From the NCBI RefSeq assembly GCF_038002765.1, contig NZ_JBBODE010000002.1, forward strand, positions 620,001 to 684,000: 64,000 nucleotides of DNA. Reading direction: 5' to 3'. Origin of the DNA: Peribacillus sp. FSL H8-0477 (GTDB lineage: Bacteria; Bacillota; Bacilli; Bacillales; DSM-1321). The translations under genes and the position numbers were made by a program. The notes below the pieces were generated by a model, which had not been told where the DNA came from, did not search any database, and saw nothing but the letters and a program-made list of their open reading frames with translations. This document shows positions 1 through 8,221 of this stretch, piece by piece (the first letter of the stretch is position 1; every line of letters begins with the position of its first letter).

Positions 1-44
1 CGATTATCGAAAGGTTAAACTAAACTCGGTAAGGGGGAAGCTGA

Positions 45-1601
45 ATGTCAGAAACAATCGGGCAGCTATTTGATCAAACGGTAGAAATATTTCCTAACAA
101 GGAAGCATTATATGATGTGCGGAGAAATCGCAGGTACACCTATAGCGAGTGGAATAACAGGGTAAATGCCCTTATTAATGCGTTAGCAGCAGAAGGCGTG
201 AAAAAAGGCGACCGGGTATCTACTTTTCTATTTAATAATGAAGAGCTGGCTACTGCCTTCTTTGCCTGTGCTAAGATTGGTGCGGTCTTTAATCCGATTA
301 ACTTTCGATTACAGGCAGAAGAAGTCGGCTTCATTTTGGATGATGCACGCCCTAAAGTGGTTTTATTTGAAGAAGCATTAGCCCCGGTTGTAGCGGGTGT
401 GGAGAAGCGTTTTCCAGAAACGGCCTTTTGGTATATTGATGAGGATGTCCCCGAGTATGCTGCAAGCTATCAGGTGAAAACAGCCTCGGCACCTACTTTT
501 TATCCCCAAGAAGAGATAACAGCTGACGATTTATATGCCATTATGTATACGAGTGGAACCACAGGAAGGCCAAAAGGGGTTATGCATCTTCATAAAGATA
601 TGGTTTCTCAGAGTAAAATATTAATCGAAGCGTTTAAGTATAATGAAGAAGATATAGGGTTGATTACAGCACCCATGTTTCATTGTGCAGAACTGCATTG
701 TGCGTTCCTTCCACGGGTTCAGAAAGGAGCAAAGAATGTAATTCTCCATCAATTTAATGCTAAAAAGGTTCTTGAAATTATTGAACAAGAACAAATCAGC
801 ATCTTTTTTGCCGCCCCGACGATGTGGAATATGCTTCTTCAAGAGGATTTGGCTAATTATCAATTAGAAAGTTTGAAAAACGGATTATACGGTGCAGCGC
901 CAATGGCACCAAATCTTGTTCTAGCTTGTGAAGAGAAATTAGGGGTTTCCTTGAAACAAGCCTATGGAATGACAGAGATGGGCCCTGCGGTAACGCTGCT
1001 TTTGGCAGAGGATCAAATACGCAAAGCAGGTTCTGCTGGTAAGGTCTGTCCAGAACATGAGTTAATTATTGTGCGACCTAATGAAGAAGGCCCTTCTGAG
1101 CCGTCAGATGTTTTGTCTGCAGGTGAGACAGGAGAAATTTTGGTTAAAGGCCCTTGTATGATGAGCGGCTATTTTGAACGTAAAGAAGCAAGTGAAAAAG
1201 CACTCTATAAAGGCTGGTATCATTCAGGGGATATTGGATACCTTGATGAAGAAGGCTATCTTTATGTGAAAGACCGCGTGGATGACATGATCATATCCGG
1301 CGGCGAAAATGTGTATCCCAGGGAAGTTGAAGATACACTTTTTGGTCATGAAGGGGTACTAGATTGTGCCGTTATTGGTCAGCCAGACAGTCACTGGGGT
1401 GAAAAAGTGATTGCTTTTGTTGTAAAAAAGAATCCAGCATTAACGGAAGACGAATTAGAATCTTGGTGCAAAAACAGCGATGCCTTAGCTAATTATAAAC
1501 GCCCAAGAAACTATATCTTTTGTGAAGAGTTGCCGCGAAATGCGAGTGGTAAAGTTCAAAAGTTCATGCTCCGTAAACGTATGGAAGACGTGAGTATTTA
1601 A
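45..1601 (+). CDS. Acyl-CoA synthetase (long-chain fatty acid CoA ligase family)
   Basis: Member of the ANL adenylate-forming family. It should activate a carboxylic acid with ATP and load it on CoA in the cytoplasm. The AMP-binding loop YTSGTTGRPKG lies at residues 168-178, the YGMTE motif at about 307-311, the SGDIGYLDEEG hinge region near 390-400, and the C-terminal catalytic Lys in the NASGK motif near residue 503. The 518-residue length is normal for short- to long-chain acyl-CoA ligases. The ATG follows a purine-rich AAGGGGGAAG ribosome binding site. The chain-length preference cannot be read from the sequence; a fatty acid is the likely substrate. It stands alone, followed by the DnaA-box cluster and a bidirectional terminator. 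Confidence 0.9.
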   Translation: MSETIGQLFDQTVEIFPNKEALYDVRRNRRYTYSEWNNRVNALINALAAEGVKKGDRVSTFLFNNEELATAFFACAKIGAVFNPINFRLQAEEVGFILDDARPKVVLFEEALAPVVAGVEKRFPETAFWYIDEDVPEYAASYQVKTASAPTFYPQEEITADDLYAIMYTSGTTGRPKGVMHLHKDMVSQSKILIEAFKYNEEDIGLITAPMFHCAELHCAFLPRVQKGAKNVILHQFNAKKVLEIIEQEQISIFFAAPTMWNMLLQEDLANYQLESLKNGLYGAAPMAPNLVLACEEKLGVSLKQAYGMTEMGPAVTLLLAEDQIRKAGSAGKVCPEHELIIVRPNEEGPSEPSDVLSAGETGEILVKGPCMMSGYFERKEASEKALYKGWYHSGDIGYLDEEGYLYVKDRVDDMIISGGENVYPREVEDTLFGHEGVLDCAVIGQPDSHWGEKVIAFVVKKNPALTEDELESWCKNSDALANYKRPRNYIFCEELPRNASGKVQKFMLRKRMEDVSI

Positions 1602-1617
1602 AGACAAATTTAATAAC

Positions 1618-1764
1618 CTATCCACAAACAAACACATGTTAAATTAATGAATTTTCTGAATTATCCACACTGTCCACAGAGTTATCCATAATATACAAAT
1701 AATAGTAGTGGATAAATAGGCGAGCGTAAGTCTTTAGAACTAATAAACTTCAAACTTATCCACA
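1618..1764. promoter_or_regulatory. Cluster of DnaA-box-like 9-mers
   Basis: Two perfect TTATCCACA boxes lie at 1661-1669 and 1756-1764. Single-mismatch boxes are at 1618-1626 (CTATCCACA), 1682-1690 (TTATCCATA) and, on the minus strand, 1707-1715 (TTATCCACT). A two-mismatch relative is at 1670-1678. Five good boxes in 147 bp of intergenic DNA is far above chance. DnaA-box clusters away from oriC are known in B. subtilis, where they act in transcription control or titrate DnaA. No replication gene is nearby, so this is probably not an origin. Confidence 0.75.
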
Positions 1765-1790
1765 TTACACACAACCGTTAAGGTGTTAAT

Positions 1791-1827
1791 AAAAAAAAAC
1801 CAGGTGCAAAAGATGCCCTGGTTTTTT
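1791..1827. terminator. Bidirectional intrinsic terminator between the acyl-CoA ligase and yfhD
   Basis: A CCAGG(T)GC / GC(C)CTGG hairpin is flanked by an A run on the left and a T run on the right, so it can stop transcripts from both sides. Confidence 0.8.
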
Positions 1828-1831
1828 CCGT

Positions 1832-2008
1832 TTATTTCTTTGCACGTTCGTCCGCGGCTTTGGAACGTTGTTGAGCAATAATGTCATCCCGATCAGCTAG
1901 TTCTTGAGAAAATTCAATGTCACGTCCATCACTCTTCATACTTGTTGGATCTTTGAGCAATTTCTGTGTGTTCTCAATTCGCTCTAAGTGTATTTTGTTT
2001 TGTCCCAT
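1832..2008 (-). CDS. yfhD: YfhD family small protein
   Basis: A 58-residue, highly charged protein with no membrane segment. Its C-terminal half, with the motif EFSQELADRDD followed by an Ala/Arg/Lys-rich tail (AADERAKK), is that of the YfhD family of spore-forming bacilli. An upstream in-frame TTG would add five residues. The ATG at 2008 is preferred because GGGGTG sits eight bases before it. It follows the YfhE-like gene on the same strand, as in B. subtilis. The function of the family is unknown; association with spore-formers is by phylogenetic pattern only. Confidence 0.75.
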   Translation of the reverse strand: MGQNKIHLERIENTQKLLKDPTSMKSDGRDIEFSQELADRDDIIAQQRSKAADERAKK

Positions 2009-2108
2009 TCGACAACACCCCAAACAAGAATTTGAAATGATTGAATCATCTCTTCTTCAATTTCTCCCAAATTGTAGGGTTTTATCACAGGGAATTAAAA
2101 CCAAGATT

Positions 2109-2234
2109 TTAGCGGCGTCCTTTTTTCTCGGTAAATCCTCCAGCACGGTCTGCTTTTCTAAATTCGCGATCATAAAGTACAGATTGAGTTGAGTTTAAGG
2201 AATTTTTCATTTTATCACGCTTTTTGCTGTCCAT
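2109..2234 (-). CDS. yfhE: YfhE family small protein
   Basis: A 41-codon gene with a good AGGAGATG ribosome binding site. The product starts MDSKKRDKMKN and carries LYDREFRKADRAGGFTEKK, the pattern of the YfhE family. It is basic, has no hydrophobic stretch, and lies directly upstream of yfhD and downstream of yfhF on the same strand, matching the B. subtilis order yfhF/yfhE/yfhD. The function is unknown. Its small size makes automated calls miss it. Confidence 0.75.
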   Translation of the reverse strand: MDSKKRDKMKNSLNSTQSVLYDREFRKADRAGGFTEKKGRR

Positions 2235-2333
2235 CTTTTCATCTCCTTATGTGAGCTAGTCCTAGTAAAAATTGAATCGGGATGTCTTTCTATTCCTATT
2301 TTTTCCACAGGTTGGATAATCATACTCAGTTTA

Positions 2334-3242
2334 TTATTTTTTTAGTAAATCATTCAGGGCCCCGTTCAATGTTGGGTAGCGGAAGGGATAATGAGAGTTT
2401 TCTAGTACTTGTGGGTGCACCTTTTGTCCTTCCAGCACGAGTATACTCATTTCTCCTAAAACGATCTTTAGAACAAAAGCCGGTACTGGAAACCAGTGAG
2501 GTCGATTCAGCGTTTTACTGATGGTATGGCCAAATTCCCTCATTGTTACTTGTTGTGGTGCAGTGAAATTCACAGGGCCAGAGATTTCAGAATGATGAAT
2601 ACAAAACAAAATGGCTCCTGCAACGTCTTGGATATGTATCCATGAGAGTATTTGCCTGCCGTTTCCAATGGTTCCGCCGGCAAATAGCTTGTAAGGCAGT
2701 ATCATTGTAGGCAGTGCTCCCTGCGTTTGACCAAGAATTAGTCCAAATCTGGTAAAGACGACTCGATGGCTGAAGGCACGTGCTTTTCGAGCCTCTTTCT
2801 CCCAAAGTTGAACGGTTCGCGAAAGAAAATCTTTTGCCGTAGTTTCTTTATCTTCAGTAAAAGTTTCTTGCTCCGAAGTACCATAATAACCAATTGCACT
2901 AGCATTAATAACTAAGTCTATCTTCTGTTTAAAGGTGCCCAATATGCGATTCATTTCCTTAGTTGTTTCAATACGGCTTTCTACAATTCTCCGTTTTCTA
3001 TCCTTTGTCCAGCGCCCGCTGTTTAATGATTCTCCTGCGAGATTAATAAAGATATCAAGCCCTTTAAGATCATTCTCTGGTACGGCATTTTTATTAAGCC
3101 ACTTTATATAGTGAAGATTATTTGTCTGAGTGTATTTTTCTGGGTTACGAGTCAGTATATAAAGGTCATGTTCTTCTTTAAGCAAAGCGTCTATAAGAGC
3201 AGTTCCGACAAAACCGCTGCCGCCTGCAATAGCAATTTTCAC
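2334..3242 (-). CDS. yfhF: NAD(P)-dependent epimerase-like protein (TIGR01777 family, YfhF)
   Basis: A 302-residue extended short-chain dehydrogenase-like protein. The nucleotide-binding GGSGFVGTALIDALL motif is at residues 7-21. The family-specific NLAGESLNSGRW segment is near residue 70, the active-site-like SAIGYYG segment near 117, and the C-terminal DUF1731 region ends at the stop. Members are often annotated as cell-division inhibitor SulA-like, but the biochemical role is not established. The start is GTG at 3242, preceded by GGAGTGATG. It is divergent from recX. Confidence 0.85.
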   Translation of the reverse strand: MKIAIAGGSGFVGTALIDALLKEEHDLYILTRNPEKYTQTNNLHYIKWLNKNAVPENDLKGLDIFINLAGESLNSGRWTKDRKRRIVESRIETTKEMNRILGTFKQKIDLVINASAIGYYGTSEQETFTEDKETTAKDFLSRTVQLWEKEARKARAFSHRVVFTRFGLILGQTQGALPTMILPYKLFAGGTIGNGRQILSWIHIQDVAGAILFCIHHSEISGPVNFTAPQQVTMREFGHTISKTLNRPHWFPVPAFVLKIVLGEMSILVLEGQKVHPQVLENSHYPFRYPTLNGALNDLLKK

Positions 3243-3365
3243 GCACCATCACTCCTTTATTTGGTAGTAGTTTACTATCATTGATGTTCTATGTCATTTA
3301 ATTCGATTTAAATCAAGATAACCCTTCTTTAGAATGTGGTAGAGTATCAGTAGGGGGTGATGTTG

Positions 3366-4166
3366 ATGGCAGTCATTTCAAAAATTTCAGTCCAAAAAAA
3401 GAGGCTGGACCGATATAATATATTTATTGCTGATAAATATGCCTTTAGTGTAGACGAAGAGGTTTTAATAAAGTTCGATTTAAAAAAAGGTAAAGAAGTA
3501 GATGAATTTGATCTTGCAGATATTCAAATGCATGATGATATCCAAAAAGCTTTTACGCAGTCCTTACATTATTTATCACATCGAATGCGCTCTGAATCTG
3601 AAGTTCGCATGTATTTACGAAAAAAAGAAGTAGATGATGCGATTATTCAAGAAGCTATTCTTAAGCTCTATCATTATAAATATCTAGATGACCTTGAATT
3701 TGCCCGCGCATTTGTAAGAACACATGCGAATGGGGGAAATAAGGGCCCTATCGTTATACGCCAGGAATTAAAGGAAAAAGGAATTAGTGAGAAGCTGATT
3801 GAAAAAGCTATCCTTGAATACCCGATTGATCTTCAGATTGAACATGCCCGACAGCAGGCTGAGAAATCAATAAAAAAAGAAAAAAACTTATCTGAGCGAT
3901 CTCTTCAGCAGAAACTGGATCAAGTTTTAATGCGCAAGGGCTATCCTAGAGATATTATTGTCGCGGCATTGCAAGAGGTGACGGTTGAGAAGGATAGCGA
4001 GGAAGAATGGAATTCATTAATTTATCATGGAGAGAAATTAGAACGGCGTTATAAGGCTTACCAGGGCTTTGAATATGAACAGAAGATGAAACAAGCTTTA
4101 TTCCGAAAAGGCTTTCCCATGGAGCTGATATCGAGGTATTTAAACAGAGATGAGTACTTTGAATAA
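3366..4166 (+). CDS. recX: Recombination regulator RecX
   Basis: RecX binds RecA filaments and modulates recombination and the SOS response. The 266-residue product has the three-helix RecX repeats, including HYLSHRMRSESEVRMYL, the middle LDDLEFARAFVR segment and a C-terminal ALFRKGFPMELI repeat, which is the extended Bacillus-type form. Four consecutive possible starts (GTG, ATG, TTG, ATG at 3357-3366) follow each other. The last ATG is chosen because GGGGGTG ends six bases before it. YfhH follows after 38 bases and is probably co-transcribed. Confidence 0.9.
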   Translation: MAVISKISVQKKRLDRYNIFIADKYAFSVDEEVLIKFDLKKGKEVDEFDLADIQMHDDIQKAFTQSLHYLSHRMRSESEVRMYLRKKEVDDAIIQEAILKLYHYKYLDDLEFARAFVRTHANGGNKGPIVIRQELKEKGISEKLIEKAILEYPIDLQIEHARQQAEKSIKKEKNLSERSLQQKLDQVLMRKGYPRDIIVAALQEVTVEKDSEEEWNSLIYHGEKLERRYKAYQGFEYEQKMKQALFRKGFPMELISRYLNRDEYFE

Positions 4167-4204
4167 CGTATTGTGCTATATTTTAAAAATGAGGTGAAGA
4201 ATGA

Positions 4205-4546
4205 ATGGAAGAGAAGAGATATAGTCAGTTGACTCCATATGAATTGCAGCAGGAAATTGCAGGACTTCATGAAAAAGCACGTAAAGCAGAACAGCTCGGA
4301 ATGGTTAATGAATATGCAGTACTTGAACGTAAAGCCATAATGGCTAAATCCTATTTACTTAACCCCGAGGATTTTAAGCCAGGAGAAATTTATCAAATTG
4401 ATGGAGATCCTGGTGCTTACTATAAGATTGAATACTTAAATGGGATTTTTGCTTGGGGTTACCGTTTAAGCGGGGGTAGAAATGAAGAAGCCCTTCCTAT
4501 TTCTATGCTGATTGCTATGAAGGAATTAAAAGAAGCCCAGGAATAA
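4205..4546 (+). CDS. yfhH: YfhH (DUF1811) protein
   Basis: A 113-residue soluble protein with an N-terminal helical part (YSQLTPYELQQEIAGLHEKA) and a C-terminal beta-rich part containing FKPGEIY and YYKIEYLNGIFAWGYR. This is the DUF1811/YfhH architecture: a helical hairpin followed by an SH3-like barrel. GAGGTG precedes the ATG. It follows recX as in B. subtilis. No enzymatic residues are evident; a structural or nucleic-acid-associated role is possible but not shown. Confidence 0.8.
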   Translation: MEEKRYSQLTPYELQQEIAGLHEKARKAEQLGMVNEYAVLERKAIMAKSYLLNPEDFKPGEIYQIDGDPGAYYKIEYLNGIFAWGYRLSGGRNEEALPISMLIAMKELKEAQE

Positions 4547-4570
4547 TACTGAGCTTCTGAAAAAACTAAC

Positions 4571-4726
4571 CTATTCTGTTCTTTCATTTGAGGCTTTCAT
4601 TCGTTCTTGTGGATGAGTATTAGTTGATCCATCTGCTCGTTTAGAGGCATAGGCTGGTTTAGCTCGTGGTTCGCCTTCAAATTTATTGGTAGATTGATTA
4701 GGGAAGTTTTTAGCTTTGTTCCTCAT
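4571..4726 (-). CDS. sspK: Acid-soluble spore protein K
   Basis: A 51-residue minor small acid-soluble spore protein made in the forespore. The product carries the diagnostic sequence [10 protein letters not shown], then [18 protein letters not shown]. It is hydrophilic and lysine/arginine-rich with no cysteine. GAGG lies upstream of the ATG on the minus strand. It converges with yfhH, only 24 bases apart, and is divergent from yfhJ, the same neighbourhood as in B. subtilis. Confidence 0.88.
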   Translation of the reverse strand: MRNKAKNFPNQSTNKFEGEPRAKPAYASKRADGSTNTHPQERMKASNERTE

Positions 4727-4843
4727 GGATTACATCCTCTCACGTTTTTTAGTTCTTTGTTTGTACTATTAGTATAAGCAGTAGAGTGGCAACTATGAGA
4801 AAAACCGAAGGAAAAATACTGGAAAGAAGAAAGGAGGATTATT

Positions 4844-5110
4844 GTGAATGACTATCAAGAAAGACTGACCAAACAGTTATTAGACATAAATGATCAGGTA
4901 TCCTATCAACAGGCATTAACTTGGGTAGAACTCTTATGGGAAGATTTTGAAGCTACTTATGCGAAAGCAGGTTATAAATACGCAGGGGAAGAAATGACAT
5001 CAAGGGTTGTTTCGCAATGGATTGATAATCATGGGAAAAGCCTTCACGAGTTTTTAGCCAATAACCCTAAATATGAGCACTTATTGAAGCAGCAAGACAA
5101 ATTTCATTAA
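4844..5110 (+). CDS. yfhJ: YfhJ (WVELL family) small protein
   Basis: An 88-residue acidic protein with the WVELLWEDFEATYAKAGY signature near residues 28-45 that names the WVELL family. GTG is the start, with AAGGAGG seven bases upstream. It is soluble and mostly helical by composition. Its position between sspK and yfhP matches B. subtilis. The role is unknown; the family is confined to spore-forming bacilli. Confidence 0.8.
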   Translation: MNDYQERLTKQLLDINDQVSYQQALTWVELLWEDFEATYAKAGYKYAGEEMTSRVVSQWIDNHGKSLHEFLANNPKYEHLLKQQDKFH

Positions 5111-5117
5111 AAATGAA

Positions 5118-5150
5118 AAACAGGGCTGAATCAACGGATTCAGCCCATTA
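5118..5150 (-). terminator. Terminator of yfhP
   Basis: A perfect 10-bp stem (GGGCTGAATC/GATTCAGCCC) with a four-base loop overlaps the yfhP stop. On the minus strand it is followed by a T-rich run. It also lies just after the yfhJ stop. Confidence 0.7.
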
Positions 5151-6131
5151 AAATGGAATCAAATTAAGTTTTTTTCGCAGTTTCGCTTCACTGAAAATCC
5201 AGCCTGTAAATGAGTTTTTGATACTTAAATCATTACGGTCAAGATGAACCACAGCAACAAACGGATAAAATCCATTACTACGATAGCGCAAATCGATAAA
5301 ACGAACTTCAACATAATCCTCAAGCATTTCTATTTCCCAACGGTATACTGGTGAAAATGACAGAAAAGCAGCCAAGTTAATATCGGCCTTAGCAGCATGA
5401 AGAATCTCGCTTTCAGGCAATGGAATACGATCGAATGTATCGAGAATAGTCACATAGCCATTTTCTGAAACGGCTACGTAATAGTTCTTTTCACTTGTTA
5501 CAGCAATTCTCCATCGATGATACCGCATCGTCGGTGAAAGAGTAATCTTCCGTGCGTCAGGAATTTGCTGCCGGACAGCTCGTTTAACAAGAGCCTGTTC
5601 TCGGAAACGCGCAATATAATAAATAAAAATAAACAAATACATGGTCAAAAATGTGTAAGTGGGCGGGAATCCAAAGCCCCATAATGTTAATCCGGCAACA
5701 TGAATGCCAAAGATAAAGGGATCAAAGGTATTAATGACCCCTAGAGCCACCCAACGAGAAGAAATGGGTCTCAATGCCTGCGTTCCATATGCGTTAAATA
5801 TATCCACAAAAACATGGAGAAAGACAGCAAGAAATGTCCATAGCCAAAGATGGAGCAGATTTGATTCTGGAAATAAAACAAAAATGAAACCAGAAATTAG
5901 AAGCGGCCAAAGTAATACAGCCGGAATGGAATGAGTAATTCCTCGATGATTACGTATATAAACAGCATTATTTTTTAATTTAAGAATTGTATCAATATCG
6001 GGCGCTTGTGATCCGAGAATGGTTCCCAGCATCACTGCCTGTGCAGTAACCGAACTATCTGAGATAACAGGGTCTATGGCAGCAAGCCCTCCAAGTGCAA
6101 TTCCCATAACAAAGTGAGTGCCAGTATCCAA
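5148..6131 (-). CDS. yfhP: Membrane-bound metal-dependent hydrolase YfhP (YdjM family)
   Basis: A 327-residue protein of the YdjM/LexA-regulated membrane hydrolase family. The N-terminus MDTGTHFVMGIALGGLA contains the conserved His. Residues 35-85 carry the metal-ligand motifs SQAPDIDTI and RGITHS, and HVFVDIFNAYGTQ lies near 106-118. Four or more hydrophobic segments occupy the first 175 residues, followed by a soluble C-terminal domain. The start is TTG at 6131, with GGGGGTTA upstream. The physiological substrate is unknown; phospholipase-like activity has been proposed for relatives. Confidence 0.85.
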   Translation of the reverse strand: MDTGTHFVMGIALGGLAAIDPVISDSSVTAQAVMLGTILGSQAPDIDTILKLKNNAVYIRNHRGITHSIPAVLLWPLLISGFIFVLFPESNLLHLWLWTFLAVFLHVFVDIFNAYGTQALRPISSRWVALGVINTFDPFIFGIHVAGLTLWGFGFPPTYTFLTMYLFIFIYYIARFREQALVKRAVRQQIPDARKITLSPTMRYHRWRIAVTSEKNYYVAVSENGYVTILDTFDRIPLPESEILHAAKADINLAAFLSFSPVYRWEIEMLEDYVEVRFIDLRYRSNGFYPFVAVVHLDRNDLSIKNSFTGWIFSEAKLRKKLNLIPF

Positions 6132-6327
6132 AAAGAAATAACCCCCTTATCTAGCAGAATTCAACATGTTTCAACATTAATCATATCGCACTATGAAAAA
6201 CAAACCAAATTAAATTATTATGAATTATTTTGTCCTTGAATTACACTTAATACAAATACACTAAAAATATATCACTTACTGCGATCCCACTTATTAAGGA
6301 AACAGTAATTCACCATACTTCTAAACG
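6132..6327. other. AT-rich spacer upstream of yfhP
   Basis: About 195 bases of AT-rich DNA upstream of the TTG start of yfhP. It presumably holds the yfhP promoter. I see no clear -35/-10 pair or small gene here. Confidence 0.4.
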
Positions 6328-6718
6328 GGCGGCTTCCGCTTTTCTTTATTCTAGCTACAGCAGCCAAGCTCACTGTGGAAAAGATGAGAGTCCTCAAAAG
6401 GCAGAGAACGCCTTTTGGTCCTCTCCCTATTTCCTTTGTGAGCAAAACGGGCGCTTCCGCTTTTCTTATTGTCCAGCTGCAGCGCCTTGCTCCTCGGGTC
6501 ATAAGCCCATCCTCTCTGCAGGAAAGAACGTCCTGCTCCGAGGCTAGATCTTATGCCTGTCGGAGCAGACCAAGGCGCTTCCGCTTTTCTTTATTGTCTA
6601 GCTGCAGCAGCCCAGCTCACTGTGGAAAAGATGAGAGTCCTCAAAAGGCAGAGAACGCCTTTTGGTCCTCTCCCTATTTCCTTTGTGAGTAAAACGGGTG
6701 CTTCCGCTTTTCTTTATT
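6328..6718. repeat. Three concatenated repeat units, mosaic, MITE-like
   Basis: A block of about 22 bases, (G)GGCGCTTCCGCTTTTCTTTA, recurs at about 6328, 6449, 6573 and 6696, delimiting three units of roughly 120-125 bp. Units 1 and 3 are nearly identical over more than 100 bp. Unit 2 is a different family. Units 1 and 3 can fold on themselves through GCTCAC/GTGAGC outer arms and a CAAAAGGC/GCCTTTTG inner stem. Unit 2 pairs TTGCTCC..CATAAG with CTTATG..GGAGCA. No unit has a credible gene. Repeats with this terminal block are common between genes in Bacillaceae genomes. Confidence 0.8.
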
Positions 6719-6761
6719 ATTCCCTATTATGTGGTTAGTTTAACTTCTTGGAGGCAAAAAT

Positions 6762-7871
6762 GTGAATGATCTTGAGTTTTTTTATGCAAAAAATATAAAT
6801 ATAGCTGAATTTCAGAACGATTTGATATCTTGGTTTGAGCGTGAACAGCGTGATTTACCTTGGCGGAAGAATAAAGATCCTTATCGAGTTTGGGTTTCAG
6901 AAATTATGCTTCAGCAGACTCGTGTTGATACGGTTATTCCTTTTTATAATCGGTTTATGGAGTGGTTTCCTACTCTTGAGGAGTTTGCAGATGCAGAAGA
7001 AGAACGAATTTTAAAGGCGTGGGAAGGGTTAGGGTATTATTCACGGGTTCGTAATCTCCAGACTGCAGCCCGAGAGGTGAGAGCAGCTTATAATGGAGAG
7101 GTTCCTGATACGCCAGAAGAAATAGCAAAATTAAAAGGGGTAGGTCCTTATACTGCCGGGGCCATTTTAAGCATAGCTTATGGAAAACCTGAGCCAGCTG
7201 TGGATGGTAATGTGATGAGGGTGCTGTCGAGAATTTTATTAATTAAAGAAGATATCGCTAAGCCGAAGACTCGTAAAGTTTTTGAAGCGGCGGTTCGTGA
7301 GTTGATTGATCATGGTAATCCTTCATTCTTTAATCAAGCTTTAATGGAGTTAGGGGCATTAATATGTAAGCCAAGTAATCCAGCGTGTTTATTATGTCCT
7401 GTACAGCAGCATTGTCAGGCATTTGCAGAAGGTGTTCAGACTGAATTGCCCATTAAGATTAAAGTGAAGAAAAGCCGTACTATTCCACTGGTATCAGCTA
7501 TTATCACTAATGAGAAGGGCGAATACCTTATCCATAAACGTCCGAGTGAAGGTCTGTTAGCTAATCTATGGGAATTTCCTAATTTTGAAATTCATACATC
7601 ATTGCTTCCAAAGCGAGAATTTTTCCAGGCAGAATTCAAAGCCTTGCTTGGGGTAAATCCAGTCATTCAACAACATATTACCAAAATTGATCACGTTTTT
7701 TCTCATCTTGTTTGGAATGTCGACACCTTTGCTGGGGTGATTGATGCGGAAATGGATGAAAGTAAATTAGTTGAAAATCACTATAAGTGGGTCAATACGG
7801 TAGAACTTGATGAACTAGCCTTTCCTGTATCACATCAAAAAATGCTAAAAGCATATTTAGAAAAAAGATAA
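6762..7871 (+). CDS. mutY: A/G-specific adenine DNA glycosylase MutY
   Basis: Removes adenine paired with 8-oxoguanine or guanine. The 369-residue protein has the endonuclease III fold: catalytic Glu47 in WVSEIMLQQT, the helix-hairpin-helix LKGVGPYTAGAIL, and the catalytic Asp148 in AVDGNVMR. A 4Fe-4S cluster is marked by CKPSNPACLLCPVQQHC near residues 205-221, and a NUDIX-like 8-oxoG-recognition domain runs from about 240 to the end. GTG start with TTGGAGG upstream. The repeat mosaic ends only about 45 bases before the start, so the promoter must lie within or next to the last repeat. Confidence 0.95.
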   Translation: MNDLEFFYAKNINIAEFQNDLISWFEREQRDLPWRKNKDPYRVWVSEIMLQQTRVDTVIPFYNRFMEWFPTLEEFADAEEERILKAWEGLGYYSRVRNLQTAAREVRAAYNGEVPDTPEEIAKLKGVGPYTAGAILSIAYGKPEPAVDGNVMRVLSRILLIKEDIAKPKTRKVFEAAVRELIDHGNPSFFNQALMELGALICKPSNPACLLCPVQQHCQAFAEGVQTELPIKIKVKKSRTIPLVSAIITNEKGEYLIHKRPSEGLLANLWEFPNFEIHTSLLPKREFFQAEFKALLGVNPVIQQHITKIDHVFSHLVWNVDTFAGVIDAEMDESKLVENHYKWVNTVELDELAFPVSHQKMLKAYLEKR

Positions 7872-7900
7872 AGCCTTTTGTGAGGTTTTATCTTTTTTTA
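7862..7900 (+). terminator. Terminator of mutY
   Basis: AAAGATAAAGCCT pairs with AGGTTTTATCTTTTTTT right at the mutY stop codon, leaving a T tail. Confidence 0.8.
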
Positions 7901-7961
7901 GTGTCCATACAGACAAACGACCCCGAAGAAGCTAAAGTGTTTTACCATATCAACTTTGTTT

Positions 7962-8088
7962 TGTGCGGAACAAAGAGAAAAGTGTGCGGAATGAGAGAGT
8001 TTATGTGCGCTTCGGGTTCATTTGTGTGCGGAAATGGCTAAACTATGTGCGCTTCAAGCACTTTTATGTGCGGAATAGTGTATCTGGA
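7962..8088. repeat. Six-copy tandem array with exact 21-bp period (TGTGCG core)
   Basis: The core TGTGCGGAA or TGTGCGCTT begins at 7962, 7983, 8004, 8025, 8046 and 8067, each exactly 21 bases apart. The rest of each unit is variable. The order of variants is GGAA, GGAA, GCTT, GGAA, GCTT, GGAA. One plus-strand frame (7963 to a TAG at about 8085) is open through all copies but has no ATG and no ribosome binding site. The array lies between the convergent mutY and yfhS terminators. Confidence 0.85.
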
Positions 8089-8177
8089 TAGGAGAAAATC
8101 AGGCTTGCTTGGAGTTGTTAAAAAGTTTCAAACCAGGCCTCCTAAAGGACTGATATTGTATCTGGAGGGTCTTCAGT

Positions 8178-8207
8178 AAAAAAGACTGTCGATGAATCGA
8201 CAGTCAC
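8178..8207 (-). terminator. Terminator of yfhS
   Basis: Perfect GACTGTCGAT/ATCGACAGTC hairpin followed on the minus strand by a T run. Confidence 0.8.
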
Positions 8208-8221
8208 CAGCTCTTACTTAT

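Noticed and set aside
2282-2521. 79-codon plus-strand ORF overlapping yfhF
   Set aside because: Shadow of the well-supported yfhF gene on the minus strand.
6375-6738. 105- and 61-codon ORFs in the repeat mosaic
   Set aside because: They are translations of the repeat units, overlap in frame with each other, and lack initiation signals.
7962-8088. CRISPR array
   Set aside because: Repeats are only about 9 bases, spacers about 12, and no cas genes are present.
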